Shown piece by piece: positions 54,871 through 63,934 of a DNA stretch of 64,000 nt. The position numbers were made by a program, and so were the translations under genes. This DNA comes from Brevibacterium spongiae. GTDB taxonomy: Bacteria; Actinomycetota; Actinomycetes; Actinomycetales; Brevibacteriaceae. The stretch is taken from contig NZ_CP093443.1 in NCBI RefSeq assembly GCF_026168515.1, positions 1 through 64,000 of the forward strand. The letters run 5' to 3'. The notes under the pieces were generated by a model. The model worked only from the letters and a program-made list of their open reading frames with translations, did not search any database and had not been told where the DNA came from. Position 1 is the stretch's first letter. Each line of letters begins with the position of its first letter.

Positions 54871-56336
54871 TTCTCGACCACCGCTTCCATCATATTCTTC
54901 GCGATCGGTCCTGCGACCGTCGCACCATAAGCTTCATTGCCCGCGTTTCCACCGTTCTCGACGACCACTGCGACCGCGACCTCAGGGTCATCGGCGGGGG
55001 CGAAGGAGATGAACCAGGCGTGAGGTGCCGCACCCGTGGCGTGCTGAGCGGTGCCGGTCTTCGCAGCGACCTTCGTATCGCCCATCTTCGCCACCGAGGC
55101 GGTTCCGTTCTCGACGACTCCGGTCATCATCTCGGTGAGCTTGTCGGCCGTATCGCCGGAGACGGGGCGGGAGAGCTCCTTCGGCCGGGTCTCGGAGATC
55201 GGTTCGAGGGTGTTCGCGTTGAGCACCCGGTCGACGAGCTGAGGCTTCATCATCTTTCCGCCGTTCGCGATGCCTGCGGTCATCATCGCCATCTGCAGCG
55301 GGGTCGAACGGACCTCGTACTGACCGAGCGAGGACTGCGCGAGCTGCGGCGGGTTGAGGTCGGAGGGGAACGTCGACGGGGTGACATTGAGCGGGATCTC
55401 GAGGTCCTCGCCGAAACCGAACTTCTCCGCCTGCTTCGCGATCGCATCCTCACCGAGATCCATGCCCAGGGAGGCGAACGAGGTGTTGCAGGATTCGGCG
55501 AGTGAATCAGCCAGGGTCGGCTTTCCTCCGTTGCGGCAGGCGCCCGGGTGGGAGTTGCCGATCGTCGCCGTGGTCTGCGGCAGATCGAGCTTCGCGGGGC
55601 CGTTGAGCTGCGAATCGGGCTCGTAGTCACCGGATTCCAGGGCGGCCGCGGCCACGAGGACCTTGAACGTCGAGCCGGGCGGGTAGAGGTTGCCGCCGAT
55701 GGCCCGGTTGTAGGCGGGCTTGCCCTCGGCGGATTCGAGGTTCTTGAAGGCCTCACTGGCCTCGGTGGAGTCGTGGCTGGCCAGGGCGTTGGGATCCCAG
55801 CCGGGGGTCGAGGCCATGGCGAGGATCTTCCCGGTCTTCGGGTTGATCGCCACGGCCGCACCGTTCTGGTTGCCCAGACCCTCCCAGGCCGCCTGCTGCA
55901 CCTTCGGATCGATCGTCAGCTCCACGGCGGCGCCGCGGGGCTGCTCGCCGGTGAAGAAGGACCCGACCTTGTCGTAGAACAGGGCATCGGAGTCGCCGGA
56001 GAGGTAGTCGCCGACTGCGCGTTCCATCCCCGAGGCGCCGGAGACGACCGAGTAGAACCCGGTCAGCGAGGCGTAGGCACGCGGATCGAGGTTGTCCGAA
56101 CCGTATTTGCGCTGGTACTTGTACTTGTCGTCGACAGGTTCCGAATAGGCGATCGGGGTGCCGTCGACGAGGATCGGTCCGCGATCGCGGGCGAGCTGGT
56201 CGAGGATCCGCCGGTTGTTGAGCTGGTTGTTGTTCAGCGAATCCGCGGTCACGAACTGCACCCAGCTCGTCGATCCGAACAGGAGCGCGAACATGACGAA
56301 TCCGACGACGGCGATATGCGTCAATGACTTCTTCAT
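54867..56336 (-). CDS. pbpA: Penicillin-binding protein PbpA (class B transpeptidase)
   Basis: A 489-residue class B PBP that cross-links peptidoglycan during elongation or septation. A single N-terminal transmembrane helix precedes the dimerisation region (DRGPILVDGTPIAYS). The transpeptidase domain has the nucleophile motif STFK (YPPGSTFKVL), SCN (AESCNTSFAS) and KTGTAQ. It overlaps rodA upstream and pknA downstream by four bases, so it is translated together with its glycosyltransferase partner and its kinase. Confidence 0.96.
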   Translation of the reverse strand: MKKSLTHIAVVGFVMFALLFGSTSWVQFVTADSLNNNQLNNRRILDQLARDRGPILVDGTPIAYSEPVDDKYKYQRKYGSDNLDPRAYASLTGFYSVVSGASGMERAVGDYLSGDSDALFYDKVGSFFTGEQPRGAAVELTIDPKVQQAAWEGLGNQNGAAVAINPKTGKILAMASTPGWDPNALASHDSTEASEAFKNLESAEGKPAYNRAIGGNLYPPGSTFKVLVAAAALESGDYEPDSQLNGPAKLDLPQTTATIGNSHPGACRNGGKPTLADSLAESCNTSFASLGMDLGEDAIAKQAEKFGFGEDLEIPLNVTPSTFPSDLNPPQLAQSSLGQYEVRSTPLQMAMMTAGIANGGKMMKPQLVDRVLNANTLEPISETRPKELSRPVSGDTADKLTEMMTGVVENGTASVAKMGDTKVAAKTGTAQHATGAAPHAWFISFAPADDPEVAVAVVVENGGNAGNEAYGATVAGPIAKNMMEAVVEK

Positions 56337-57958
56337 CGTTCACCTCCGGTGTTGTGCGGGTCGTTGCGGTTCGGGTCGTGGTCGTCCGCGGGGGCGAGGT
56401 TGGTCGTCGGCGCTTCGCTGTCGGCGCGGCTGAGGTTCGTCGTGGGTGCGTCTTCGTCGACCTCCCGCGCCGAGGCGGTGCTGCGTCTCGCGGGTGCGCT
56501 GTCATCCGATTCCGTCGGATTCGCTGAGTTCGCCGAGGCTGCCGATCCGACTGCGGCGGTCGCGGGCTTCTTCTCGGGCAGGGGGTCCTCGGTGATGGTG
56601 AGGACGCCGGTGTGGAACTCCTCGACGGGACGTCGGGCGTTGTCCGAGATCCGCAGCAGCAGGGCGATGATCATCCAGTTCGCGATGAGCGAGGATCCGC
56701 CCTGGGCGAGGAACGGCGTGGTCAGACCCGTCAGCGGGATGAGGCGGGTGACGCCGCCGACGACGACGAAGACCTGCAGCGCGATCGTGAAGGACAGGCC
56801 GGTGGCCAGCAGGGTTCCGAAGCCGTCGCGCAGCTGCTGGGCAGTGCGGATGCCGCGTTGGAAGATGAAGAGGTAGCACAGCAGGATGACGAAGAGGCCG
56901 GCCATGCCGATCTCCTCGCCGAAGCTCGCGTAGATGAAGTCGGACTCGGCGTAGGGGACCATGTTCGGTCGCCCCTCGCCGAAGCCGGTGCCGATGAGGC
57001 CGCCGTTGGACATGCCGAACAGGCCCTGCACGAGTTGGTACGAACCGCCGGGGGTCTTGTTGTACTCCTCGGGGCTGAGCGCATTGAGCCAACCGGACAC
57101 ACGCTGTCCGACGTGGGAGAAGAGGAAGGTCGCTGCGACGGCGCCGGCGGAGAAGAAGCCGAGGCCGAGGATGATCCAGGAGACCTTCGAGGTGGCGACG
57201 TAGAGCATCGCGACGAACAGGCCGAAGAAGAGCAGCGAGGTGCCGAGGTCGCGTTCGAAGACGAGGATGCCGACGCTGGCGACCCAGGCGATGACGATGG
57301 GACCGAAGTCACGCAGGCGGGGGAAGCGGATGCCGAGGATCTTCGGACCGGCGGCGACCAGCTGGTCCTTGTAGGTGACGAGATATCCGGCGAAGAAGAC
57401 TGCGAGCAGGATCTTCGCGATCTCACCGGGCTGGAAGGACATCGATCCGACACCGATCCAGATGCGGGCGCCGTTGATGGTCTTGCCGAGGCCCGGGATG
57501 AGCGGCAGCAGGAGGAAGAGGAGAGCGGCGAAGCCGGAGACGTAGGTGTAGCGGCGCAGCCAGCGGTGGTCGCGGACGATGAAGATCACGGCGATCGCCA
57601 GTCCCATGCCGAGCGTCATCCACACGAGCTGGGTCATCGCCGAGCCGAGGTACTCATCGCGTCCAAGGTCGACGCGGTAGATCATGGCCAGTCCGAGACC
57701 GTTGAGCAGCACCGCGATCGGCACGAGAACGGGGTCGGCGTACTTGGCTTTGATCCACACGACGACGTGGAGGATGAGGCCCAGTGCGGCCAGCCATGCG
57801 GCGTAGCCGTAGACATTGGCCGGGATCGTGTCCTCGACGCCGAGACCGACGAGCGCATAGGCGCTGGTGGAGATGGCGATGGCCACGATCAGGAGACCGA
57901 GTTCGGCCAGACGGTAGGTTCTGGGTCGCGCGGTCTGCGAGGGAGCCTGGTTCGTCAC
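56333..57958 (-). CDS. rodA: FtsW/RodA/SpoVE-family peptidoglycan glycosyltransferase
   Basis: A 541-residue SEDS protein that polymerises lipid II. About ten membrane helices include the hallmark RIWIGVGSMSFQPGEIAKI with the catalytic region and TGFGEGRPNMVPYAESDFIYA. The C-terminal cytoplasmic tail (about 455-541) contains the duplicated motif APTTNL (EDAPTTNLSRADSEAPTTNLAP), a plausible Thr-phosphorylation and FHA-docking site. Overlaps pstP and pbpA by four bases each. Confidence 0.95.
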   Translation of the reverse strand: MTNQAPSQTARPRTYRLAELGLLIVAIAISTSAYALVGLGVEDTIPANVYGYAAWLAALGLILHVVVWIKAKYADPVLVPIAVLLNGLGLAMIYRVDLGRDEYLGSAMTQLVWMTLGMGLAIAVIFIVRDHRWLRRYTYVSGFAALLFLLLPLIPGLGKTINGARIWIGVGSMSFQPGEIAKILLAVFFAGYLVTYKDQLVAAGPKILGIRFPRLRDFGPIVIAWVASVGILVFERDLGTSLLFFGLFVAMLYVATSKVSWIILGLGFFSAGAVAATFLFSHVGQRVSGWLNALSPEEYNKTPGGSYQLVQGLFGMSNGGLIGTGFGEGRPNMVPYAESDFIYASFGEEIGMAGLFVILLCYLFIFQRGIRTAQQLRDGFGTLLATGLSFTIALQVFVVVGGVTRLIPLTGLTTPFLAQGGSSLIANWMIIALLLRISDNARRPVEEFHTGVLTITEDPLPEKKPATAAVGSAASANSANPTESDDSAPARRSTASAREVDEDAPTTNLSRADSEAPTTNLAPADDHDPNRNDPHNTGGER

Positions 57959-59388
57959 TGCGACTCCCGGGTGATGGCATCACTGGGGTCGGCGGATTTG
58001 GAATCCGGGGGCGAAGGCGCCGGATCGGTCGGGTTCGCGGCGTCCTCGACGTTGCCGGTCACACCGGACGAACGGTCGGATTCCTTGCGCAGATTGTCGA
58101 TGATGCGGTCGGCCTCATCGCGGGAGCCTGCGGGGATCGAACCGCGCAGGCGGTCCTGCGAATAGCTGTTGAGGGTGCCGACCTCGATATTCGTGGTGTC
58201 GACGAGGCGGCTGAGCTCGATCGGTCCGAGCGTCGTATCCAGCCCTCGGTAGAGCGAGACCTTGCCGTCTTCGGCGGCGACGTAGTACTGGTTGCTGACG
58301 TAGTTATAGGCGAAGAACCCGCCCACGGCCAGCGCGATGATCACGATGGCGGTGATGATCCAGCCGAGGTAGGACCTTTTCTCGACCTCGTCGTCGAGGT
58401 CGGCCTCCTCGTCTGCGGCGGATTTGGTCCGCAGCTGCTGAGTGGTGCCGTCGCGGGCTTCGACGTCGTCATCCTCGGCGCTGTCGACGGACTGGAGCGG
58501 CACGGTGTCGGTGGGAACGTCGCCGTCGCCGTAGTTCGCGTGGGCATCGGGGTCCGCTTCCGAATCGGTCTCCGGGTTCGCCCCGATCGCGGCATAGCGG
58601 GGGTTGAGGTGGACGGAGCCGACGGAGACCCCGGCGGGAGTCTCGACTTCGCCTTCGAGGACGTCGCCGACGACGACGGTGACATTGTCGGCTCCACCGC
58701 CGGCCAGAGCCAGGTCGATGAGCTGGCGGCAGGCCTCGTCCGGGTCTGCCACATCGGTCAGCACTCGGGAGACGTCATCGATATCGGCGAAACCGGTCAG
58801 CCCGTCGGAGCACAGCATCCAGCGGTCGCCGACCTGGGCCTCGCGCAGCGACAGATCGAGATCGGGGGAGGCCCCGACGTCGCCGAGGACCTTCATCACG
58901 ACGGATCGCTGCGGGTGGGTTTCGGCTTCCTCGGGGGTGATCCGGCCTTCGTCGACGAGCATCTGGACGAAGGTGTGGTCATGGGTGATCGGCTGGAGCT
59001 TGCCGTCGCGCAGCACATAGCCGCGGGAGTCGCCGATATGGGCGAGGGCAAAGCGGTTGCCCGGGGCACGCAGCACCGCGGTGACGGTGGTTCCCATGCC
59101 GGCGAGTTCGGGCTGTTCGCCGACGCCGCGGCAGATCTGATCATTGGCGTCGAGGATCGAGGTGCGCAGCAGTTCGAGGGCATCCTCGCCACCGGGTTCC
59201 TCGTCGAGTTCGGCCAGACGGGAGACGGTGATCGCCGAGGCGACGTCACCGCCGGCATGACCGCCCATACCGTCGGCGATGAGCAGGAAGTTCGGACCGG
59301 CGTACCCGGAGTCCTGGTTGTTCTTGCGCACCAGCCCGGTATGAGACCGGGCTGCCGAACGGAGAGTGATGGTACCGCCGGTCGTCAC
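57955..59388 (-). CDS. pstP: PP2C-type serine/threonine phosphatase
   Basis: A 477-residue membrane-anchored Mn2+-dependent phosphatase that reverses PknA/PknB phosphorylation. The catalytic domain (about 5-240) has LIADGMGGHAGGDVAS, GDSRGYVLRDG, CSDGLTGF and GGADNVTVVVGDV. An acidic linker follows, then a transmembrane helix (IITAIVIIALAVGGFFAY) near 345-365 and a short extracellular domain. The gene overlaps both neighbours by four bases. Confidence 0.95.
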   Translation of the reverse strand: MTTGGTITLRSAARSHTGLVRKNNQDSGYAGPNFLLIADGMGGHAGGDVASAITVSRLAELDEEPGGEDALELLRTSILDANDQICRGVGEQPELAGMGTTVTAVLRAPGNRFALAHIGDSRGYVLRDGKLQPITHDHTFVQMLVDEGRITPEEAETHPQRSVVMKVLGDVGASPDLDLSLREAQVGDRWMLCSDGLTGFADIDDVSRVLTDVADPDEACRQLIDLALAGGGADNVTVVVGDVLEGEVETPAGVSVGSVHLNPRYAAIGANPETDSEADPDAHANYGDGDVPTDTVPLQSVDSAEDDDVEARDGTTQQLRTKSAADEEADLDDEVEKRSYLGWIITAIVIIALAVGGFFAYNYVSNQYYVAAEDGKVSLYRGLDTTLGPIELSRLVDTTNIEVGTLNSYSQDRLRGSIPAGSRDEADRIIDNLRKESDRSSGVTGNVEDAANPTDPAPSPPDSKSADPSDAITRESQ

Positions 59389-59897
59389 GATTGGGTCTCC
59401 AGGGTCGTATGTCCGATGGTGATCCGGGTGCCGATGGCCAGCCGCACAGGGCCGGTCATGCGCGATCCGTTGACGATGGTGCCGTTCGTCGAACCGAGAT
59501 CCTCGAGCATCCAGGCGCCGTTCTTCGCGGAGATCCGGGCATGGTGACTGGAGGCGAAGTCGTCATTGATGACGATGGTGTTGTCCGGGGACCGGCCGAA
59601 GGTCACTGGTGCTCCGGAGAGCATGAGCGATTGACCGGCCAAGGGACCGTCGGTGATGCGGATGGTGCCCGGATGGGCGTGTGCGACCGGTGCGGACGCG
59701 GGTGCCGGACTCGGTGCGGGAGCCGGTCGAGCCGGGGGTGGGCTCGTCTTGGAGCCGCCTCGGCGAGATTTGCGACCGGCACGGGAGCGACGGGGACCGA
59801 AGATGTCCCGGCGCAGGACACCGGCGACTCCGAGGACGAAGAGCCAGAGGATGACGAAGAAGGCCAGTCGGAAGACTGTGACGGTGAATTCGCTCAC
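59385..59897 (-). CDS. fhaB: FHA-domain protein FhaB (FipA-like)
   Basis: A 170-residue protein with an N-terminal transmembrane helix (VFRLAFFVILWLFVLGVAGVL), a basic/Pro-Ala linker, and a C-terminal FHA domain (about 80-165: GRSPDN, SSHHARI, LEDLGSTNGT). The GR, S.H and STNGT residues bind phosphothreonine. In mycobacteria FhaB/FipA links FtsZ and FtsQ under oxidative stress. It lies between fhaA and pstP with overlapping codons. Confidence 0.93.
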   Translation of the reverse strand: MSEFTVTVFRLAFFVILWLFVLGVAGVLRRDIFGPRRSRAGRKSRRGGSKTSPPPARPAPAPSPAPASAPVAHAHPGTIRITDGPLAGQSLMLSGAPVTFGRSPDNTIVINDDFASSHHARISAKNGAWMLEDLGSTNGTIVNGSRMTGPVRLAIGTRITIGHTTLETQS

Positions 59898-60760
59898 TGG
59901 GCGTCCCGCTCGCTGTAGTGGACTTCGGCCTCTCCGGCGAGGAGGACATCGCCGTCGGAGAGCTTGGCGGAGGTCAGTTTGCGTCCGTGCAGAAGGGTGC
60001 CGTTCGTCGATCCGAGGTCATTGGCCACGGCATGGTCGCCTTCGACGATGATCTCGAAGTGCCGGCGCGAGACGCCGGGATCGTCGATGACGAAATCCGA
60101 GCTCGACGAGGAGCGGCCGAAGGTGTTCGTGCCTTGGCGCAGCGCCTGGGTGCGACCGTCGATGGTCACGCTGGCCTCGATCGTGCGGCTGCGCGGGGCA
60201 GCTGGCGCCGGCGCGGGCCGGGCGGCGAGATTCGAGCGCGGGGCCGATGTCTGTCGAGCCGGTTCCGGGGTGCGGCGCTGAGTCACGGGGCGGGAACCGG
60301 AGTTCGGGGACTCGCCGACGATCGGGTTGGCCCGGGAGACCGGGTCGTATCCGCCGCGATTTGCCGGCTGGGCCGCTGGGGAGCCGTCGGGACGCTGAGT
60401 CGAGGACACGACGCGATACATGCCCGTGTCCAGGTCGTCGGCGAGGGCGAATTCGACGGAGACGGGGCCGACGAAGCTGTAGGCCTGTTCGACGGCGTGG
60501 TCGCCGATGATCTGGCGCAGATCGGATCGCAGCTCGGACTCGAGACCGGAGAGCCGGTCGTGGTCGGTCGGTGAGAGTTCGATGATGTAGTGGTTGGCCG
60601 TCAGTGTGCGACCGCGTGAGACCACGGCGGCCTTGTTGTCGGCCTCACGGCGCAGGGCACCGGCGAGTTCGACGGGTTCGACCTGTGATCGGAAGGCTTT
60701 GGCAAAGGCGCCGTTGACGACGTTTTCCAGCCCCTTCTCGAAGCGATCGAGTATCCCCAT
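59894..60760 (-). CDS. fhaA: FHA-domain protein FhaA
   Basis: A 288-residue cytoplasmic protein. The N-terminal DUF3662 domain (about 1-125: LDRFEKGLENVVNGAFAKAFRSQVEPVELAGAL) is followed by a Pro/Arg-rich linker and a C-terminal FHA domain (about 195-285: GRSSSSSDFVI, VSRRHFEI, NDLGSTNGT). The Mycobacterium orthologue binds phosphorylated MviN to control peptidoglycan synthesis. It is the first gene of the fhaA-fhaB-pstP-rodA-pbpA-pknA-pknB unit, so the promoter should lie in 60761-60900. Confidence 0.94.
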   Translation of the reverse strand: MGILDRFEKGLENVVNGAFAKAFRSQVEPVELAGALRREADNKAAVVSRGRTLTANHYIIELSPTDHDRLSGLESELRSDLRQIIGDHAVEQAYSFVGPVSVEFALADDLDTGMYRVVSSTQRPDGSPAAQPANRGGYDPVSRANPIVGESPNSGSRPVTQRRTPEPARQTSAPRSNLAARPAPAPAAPRSRTIEASVTIDGRTQALRQGTNTFGRSSSSSDFVIDDPGVSRRHFEIIVEGDHAVANDLGSTNGTLLHGRKLTSAKLSDGDVLLAGEAEVHYSERDAQ

Positions 60761-61135
60761 GGCACCTCCTCTAAAGGTGTTGCCGTTCGCAGACGAACTC
60801 TTCGCCCCGCGTCAGTGTGGGCCCTGACCAGGGAGTCCCGGGTGGACACAGTCTGGGCACGTCAACACCCAATCCTAACGCGGTGAGGCTCTCAACTCAC
60901 GTCACGCGTGTTCGCGGGGCGAACCTGTGCCGGGATTCCCGGCGCGCGTCCAGGGAAGATCGAGGCTGTCACGTCGGTGTGTTCGGGTGCTCAGGAGCGG
61001 TGTGTGCGGGTGTTGGGTCGTGGTGTGTGCGGGTGCTCGGAAGGGGTGAAAATGTGAAGGTCGACACGTTTGCGCCTAATCGGCCACCCCGGTTTCATGT
61101 TTCGGCGGATGCGATGCTAGAGTTTTACCTTGTTC
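60761..61135. promoter_or_regulatory. Intergenic region between fhaA and tRNA-Leu
   Basis: 375 bases without a gene. It holds the fhaA leader (minus strand, AGGAGGTG ribosome site near 60765-60772), three 23-bp tandem repeats at 60976-61044, and a -10-like TAGAGT at 61118-61123 placed correctly for tRNA-Leu. Confidence 0.6.
60976..61044. repeat. Three tandem 23-bp repeats
   Basis: Units at 60976-60998, 60999-61021 and 61022-61044 all begin GGTGTGT, then G/T, CGGGTG, and diverge in the last nine bases. The period is exactly 23. They lie between divergent transcription units. Confidence 0.85.
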
Positions 61136-61219
<84 letters not shown>

Positions 61220-61230
61220 CAGCGAACGAG

Positions 61231-61272
61231 AAGCCCCTCACCGGGACCTGCAGAAGGTCGGGTGAGGGGCTT
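61231..61272 (+). terminator. Terminator after tRNA-Leu
   Basis: AAGCCCCTCACC (61231-61242) pairs with GGTGAGGGGCTT (61261-61272), with an inner GACCT/AGGTC stem, and CTTC follows. Confidence 0.82.
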
Positions 61273-61347
61273 CTTCGTGCCCGCAGACGGCCGGTTATAA
61301 GATCCGCAGCCCCCTAGCAACTCCGCCGAACCCGAAAGGGCTCGGGT

Positions 61348-61398
61348 GGCTCTGGAAGGCTCACCGAAAAACGTGAGCTGTTCAGAGCAACCAGAGCC
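61348..61398. other. Nested hairpin of unknown role
   Basis: GGCTCTGG (61348-61355) pairs with CCAGAGCC (61391-61398), enclosing GCTCAC (61359-61364) paired with GTGAGC (61373-61378). It lies between tRNA-Leu and the mvaS stop. It may end the minus-strand mva operon or be a small structured RNA segment. Confidence 0.5.
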
Positions 61399-61526
61399 GT
61401 TTCCGTCGTGGGGTGCGTGCGGAGGGACCAGCGTCCGGCCCCATGGATGCAGGCGGGGGCCAACCTCCGGCGCCGTGGATGCTGCCGAGGGGTTCCGACG
61501 GGTGCGGCGCGCGGTCCGCGCCCGTC

Positions 61527-62813
61527 TCAGGCGCGTTCGTAGATGCGTGCGCGACCCCTGATGCCGGCGAAGCGGAACGGTCCCGCAGTCACCTTCGGGG
61601 TGGAGACGTCCTCGGCGCTGGGCAGCTCGGTCGAGTGCAGGGCACGGTAGGCGTCGATCGACAGCGGCACTCGGGCCTCGAGCGCTGCGGTCACGGCCTG
61701 CCGGCGCGTGTACTGGTCATAGCCGGGCACGACGCGGGCGGTGAAGAATTCGCCGACGCTTCCCGAACCGTAGCTGAAGAGTCCGATGCGCTTGCCCGTG
61801 AGATCCGCATCATTGTCGAGCAGAGCACAGAGGCCCGCGTAGAGCGAGGCCGTGTACGAGTTGCCGAGGCGACGGTTGTACAGCGTGCTGGTCGCGAGCC
61901 CGGTATCGCGCGGACCGGCGGAGGCTTCGGGGGCAACGGAGGCCGCACCCGCGCCGGCGGAATCGCCAGCGGCACCAGCAGCACCAGCCTCGGCACCAGC
62001 TCCCGCAACGATCTCCGTGTCCAACTGCGCGCCGGTCAGGCCGGCGAGGTGGACCTGAGCTTTCTTCGCCATCTTCGTGAAGGGCTGGTGGTAGAGGACG
62101 CGGTCGATCTCGTCGATGCTCGGCCCGCCCTGATCCTGCAGGTCCGTCCACGCACCCGTGAGCGCATCGAGGTACGCAGTGACGGACAGGGCGCCGTCGA
62201 CGATCGCGGTCGACGAATCGTTCGGGCGCCAGAAGTCGTCGACATCGGCCGAGTTCAGGCCCGACACCGGTTCGATCTCAAGCAGCTTCGGGTTCGCGGA
62301 CACGAGCATCGCCACGGCACCGGCACCCTGAGTCGGCTCACCGGGGGTGTCGAGCTCGTACCGGGCGACGTCGGAGGCGATGACGAGCACACGATGTTCG
62401 GGCGCACGCGTGACGATGCCGACGGCCGCCTGCAGGGCAGCGGTCGCCGAATAGCACGCCTCCTTGACCTCGACGATGCGCATCTGCGACGGCAGACCGA
62501 GCAGCGAATGCACGGCCATGCCAGCGGCCTTCGACTGGTCCGTGCCCGACTCCGTGGCGAACAGCATCGTCCGAATGCCCTCGGTGCCGCTGCGTTCGAT
62601 GATGGGGGCGACTGCCGCGGCGGCCATCGTGACGATGTCCTCGTCGGGTGCCGGGAAGCTGAACTCGTCCTGGCCGAGACCCAGATGGAACTTGGCCGGA
62701 TCGGTGCCGTTCGCCTCGGCGAAGTCGTCGAGGGCCACCACATGATGCGTCGTGGACAGTTCGATGTCGTCGATGCCGATCGGAGCAGCGCCCGCAGCAG
62801 TGCGTGATGTCAT
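61527..62813 (-). CDS. mvaS: Hydroxymethylglutaryl-CoA synthase
   Basis: A 428-residue thiolase-fold enzyme that condenses acetoacetyl-CoA and acetyl-CoA in the mevalonate pathway. Motifs: catalytic Cys in EVKEACYSATAAL near 120, GAGAVAMLVSANP, His in VLYHQPFTKMAKK near 240, and FSYGSGSVGEFF near 355. A 35-40-residue Ala/Gly-rich insertion (about 269-305) interrupts the domain between EIVAG and TGLATST, absent from the usual about 390-residue bacterial enzymes. Its ATG overlaps the reductase stop, so the two enzymes are co-translated. Confidence 0.93.
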   Translation of the reverse strand: MTSRTAAGAAPIGIDDIELSTTHHVVALDDFAEANGTDPAKFHLGLGQDEFSFPAPDEDIVTMAAAAVAPIIERSGTEGIRTMLFATESGTDQSKAAGMAVHSLLGLPSQMRIVEVKEACYSATAALQAAVGIVTRAPEHRVLVIASDVARYELDTPGEPTQGAGAVAMLVSANPKLLEIEPVSGLNSADVDDFWRPNDSSTAIVDGALSVTAYLDALTGAWTDLQDQGGPSIDEIDRVLYHQPFTKMAKKAQVHLAGLTGAQLDTEIVAGAGAEAGAAGAAGDSAGAGAASVAPEASAGPRDTGLATSTLYNRRLGNSYTASLYAGLCALLDNDADLTGKRIGLFSYGSGSVGEFFTARVVPGYDQYTRRQAVTAALEARVPLSIDAYRALHSTELPSAEDVSTPKVTAGPFRFAGIRGRARIYERA

Positions 62814-63934
62814 GCGGCCTCGCCGTCCTCTCCGCGAGCCGTTTCGGTCCCGCGTTCCTTCTCGTTCCCGCGTTCCTTCTCGGCTCTGCGCTCCATCTCC
62901 AAGTGGGTCGACATGAGCTCGCCCGGGTTGGTCTGCGCGGCCAGCAGCGACAGTTCGCCGCAGAGCACAGTGGCGGCCATGAGCGCGGCCAGGCGGCGCG
63001 AGTTCGCACCGGGTTCGCGGTCCTCACGACACCCGAGACGCTCCAGCGCCTCGTCGACATGGGGCAGGTCCTTGCCGTTGCCGACGGTGCCGACGATGAG
63101 GTGGGGCAGCGTCGTCGAGAAGTACAGGCCCTCGGGACGGTTCTCCGCATACGTGATGCCCTGCGAGCCCTCGACGATGTTCGCCGCATCCTGACCCGTG
63201 GCCAGGTAGAAGGCGAGCAGCATGTTCGCATAATGCGCGTTCGCCGAGCGCAGAGCACCGGCGATCGTCGAGCCGACGAGGTTCTTGCGGACGACGATCT
63301 CCGTCATCTTCTCCGCAGTCGAGCGCAGGCGGCGCTCGACGACCTCGTGGGGCAGGAGGATCTCGGCGACGACATTGCGTCCGCGCCCGAGGATCCCGTT
63401 GACCGCGGTGGCCTTCTTGTCCGAGCAGTAGTTGCCTGAGACCGACCCGTAGTCGAGTCCCAGCTGCCACGAGAGGATGCGCTCCATGAGCGTGTCCGAG
63501 GCCTGCGTGACCATATTGTGGCCCGAGGCGTCATTGGTGCGGAAGGCGAAGCGGACGAAGAGCAGATTGCCCACGATCTCGGGGTGGATCTCGATGAGCC
63601 GGGCATGGTTGGAACCGGCCGCGACGACGTCTTCGAGTTCGGGCATCCGGTGGCGGATGGCCTGCGCGGCCGCCTCGGCGCCGATCGCGGATTCCGCGAC
63701 GAACAGCACCGACCGGGTCATCCGCTCATCGACGATGACGGTGCGGATGCCGCCGTCGATCTCACGCGAGATCGAGGCACCGCGACCGACGGAGGGCCAC
63801 AGCGGGGTCTCATACGTCGCCAGGGGAACGGCCACCTCGGTGTGGGTGCCTGCCGGAGCCAGCGCATCGCCGCTGACCCGCAGGGGACCGACCCAGGTGG
63901 TCGGAATCCCGGTGATCGTGGTCTGCTGTGTCAC
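62810..63934 (-). CDS. mvaA: Hydroxymethylglutaryl-CoA reductase
   Basis: A 374-residue enzyme reducing HMG-CoA to mevalonate. Motifs are FRTNDASGHNMVTQASD (catalytic Asp and NAD(P)-side region), GNYCSDKKATAVNGILGRG with the catalytic lysine, TGQDAANIVEGSQG, and the C-terminal LMSTHLEMER with the proton-donor histidine. A charged 30-residue tail (KERGNEKERG) follows. The GTG start follows CGAGGAGG and overlaps the stop of the upstream gene. Mevalonate feeds isoprenoids such as carotenoids and menaquinone. Confidence 0.95.
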   Translation of the reverse strand: MTQQTTITGIPTTWVGPLRVSGDALAPAGTHTEVAVPLATYETPLWPSVGRGASISREIDGGIRTVIVDERMTRSVLFVAESAIGAEAAAQAIRHRMPELEDVVAAGSNHARLIEIHPEIVGNLLFVRFAFRTNDASGHNMVTQASDTLMERILSWQLGLDYGSVSGNYCSDKKATAVNGILGRGRNVVAEILLPHEVVERRLRSTAEKMTEIVVRKNLVGSTIAGALRSANAHYANMLLAFYLATGQDAANIVEGSQGITYAENRPEGLYFSTTLPHLIVGTVGNGKDLPHVDEALERLGCREDREPGANSRRLAALMAATVLCGELSLLAAQTNPGELMSTHLEMERRAEKERGNEKERGTETARGEDGEAA

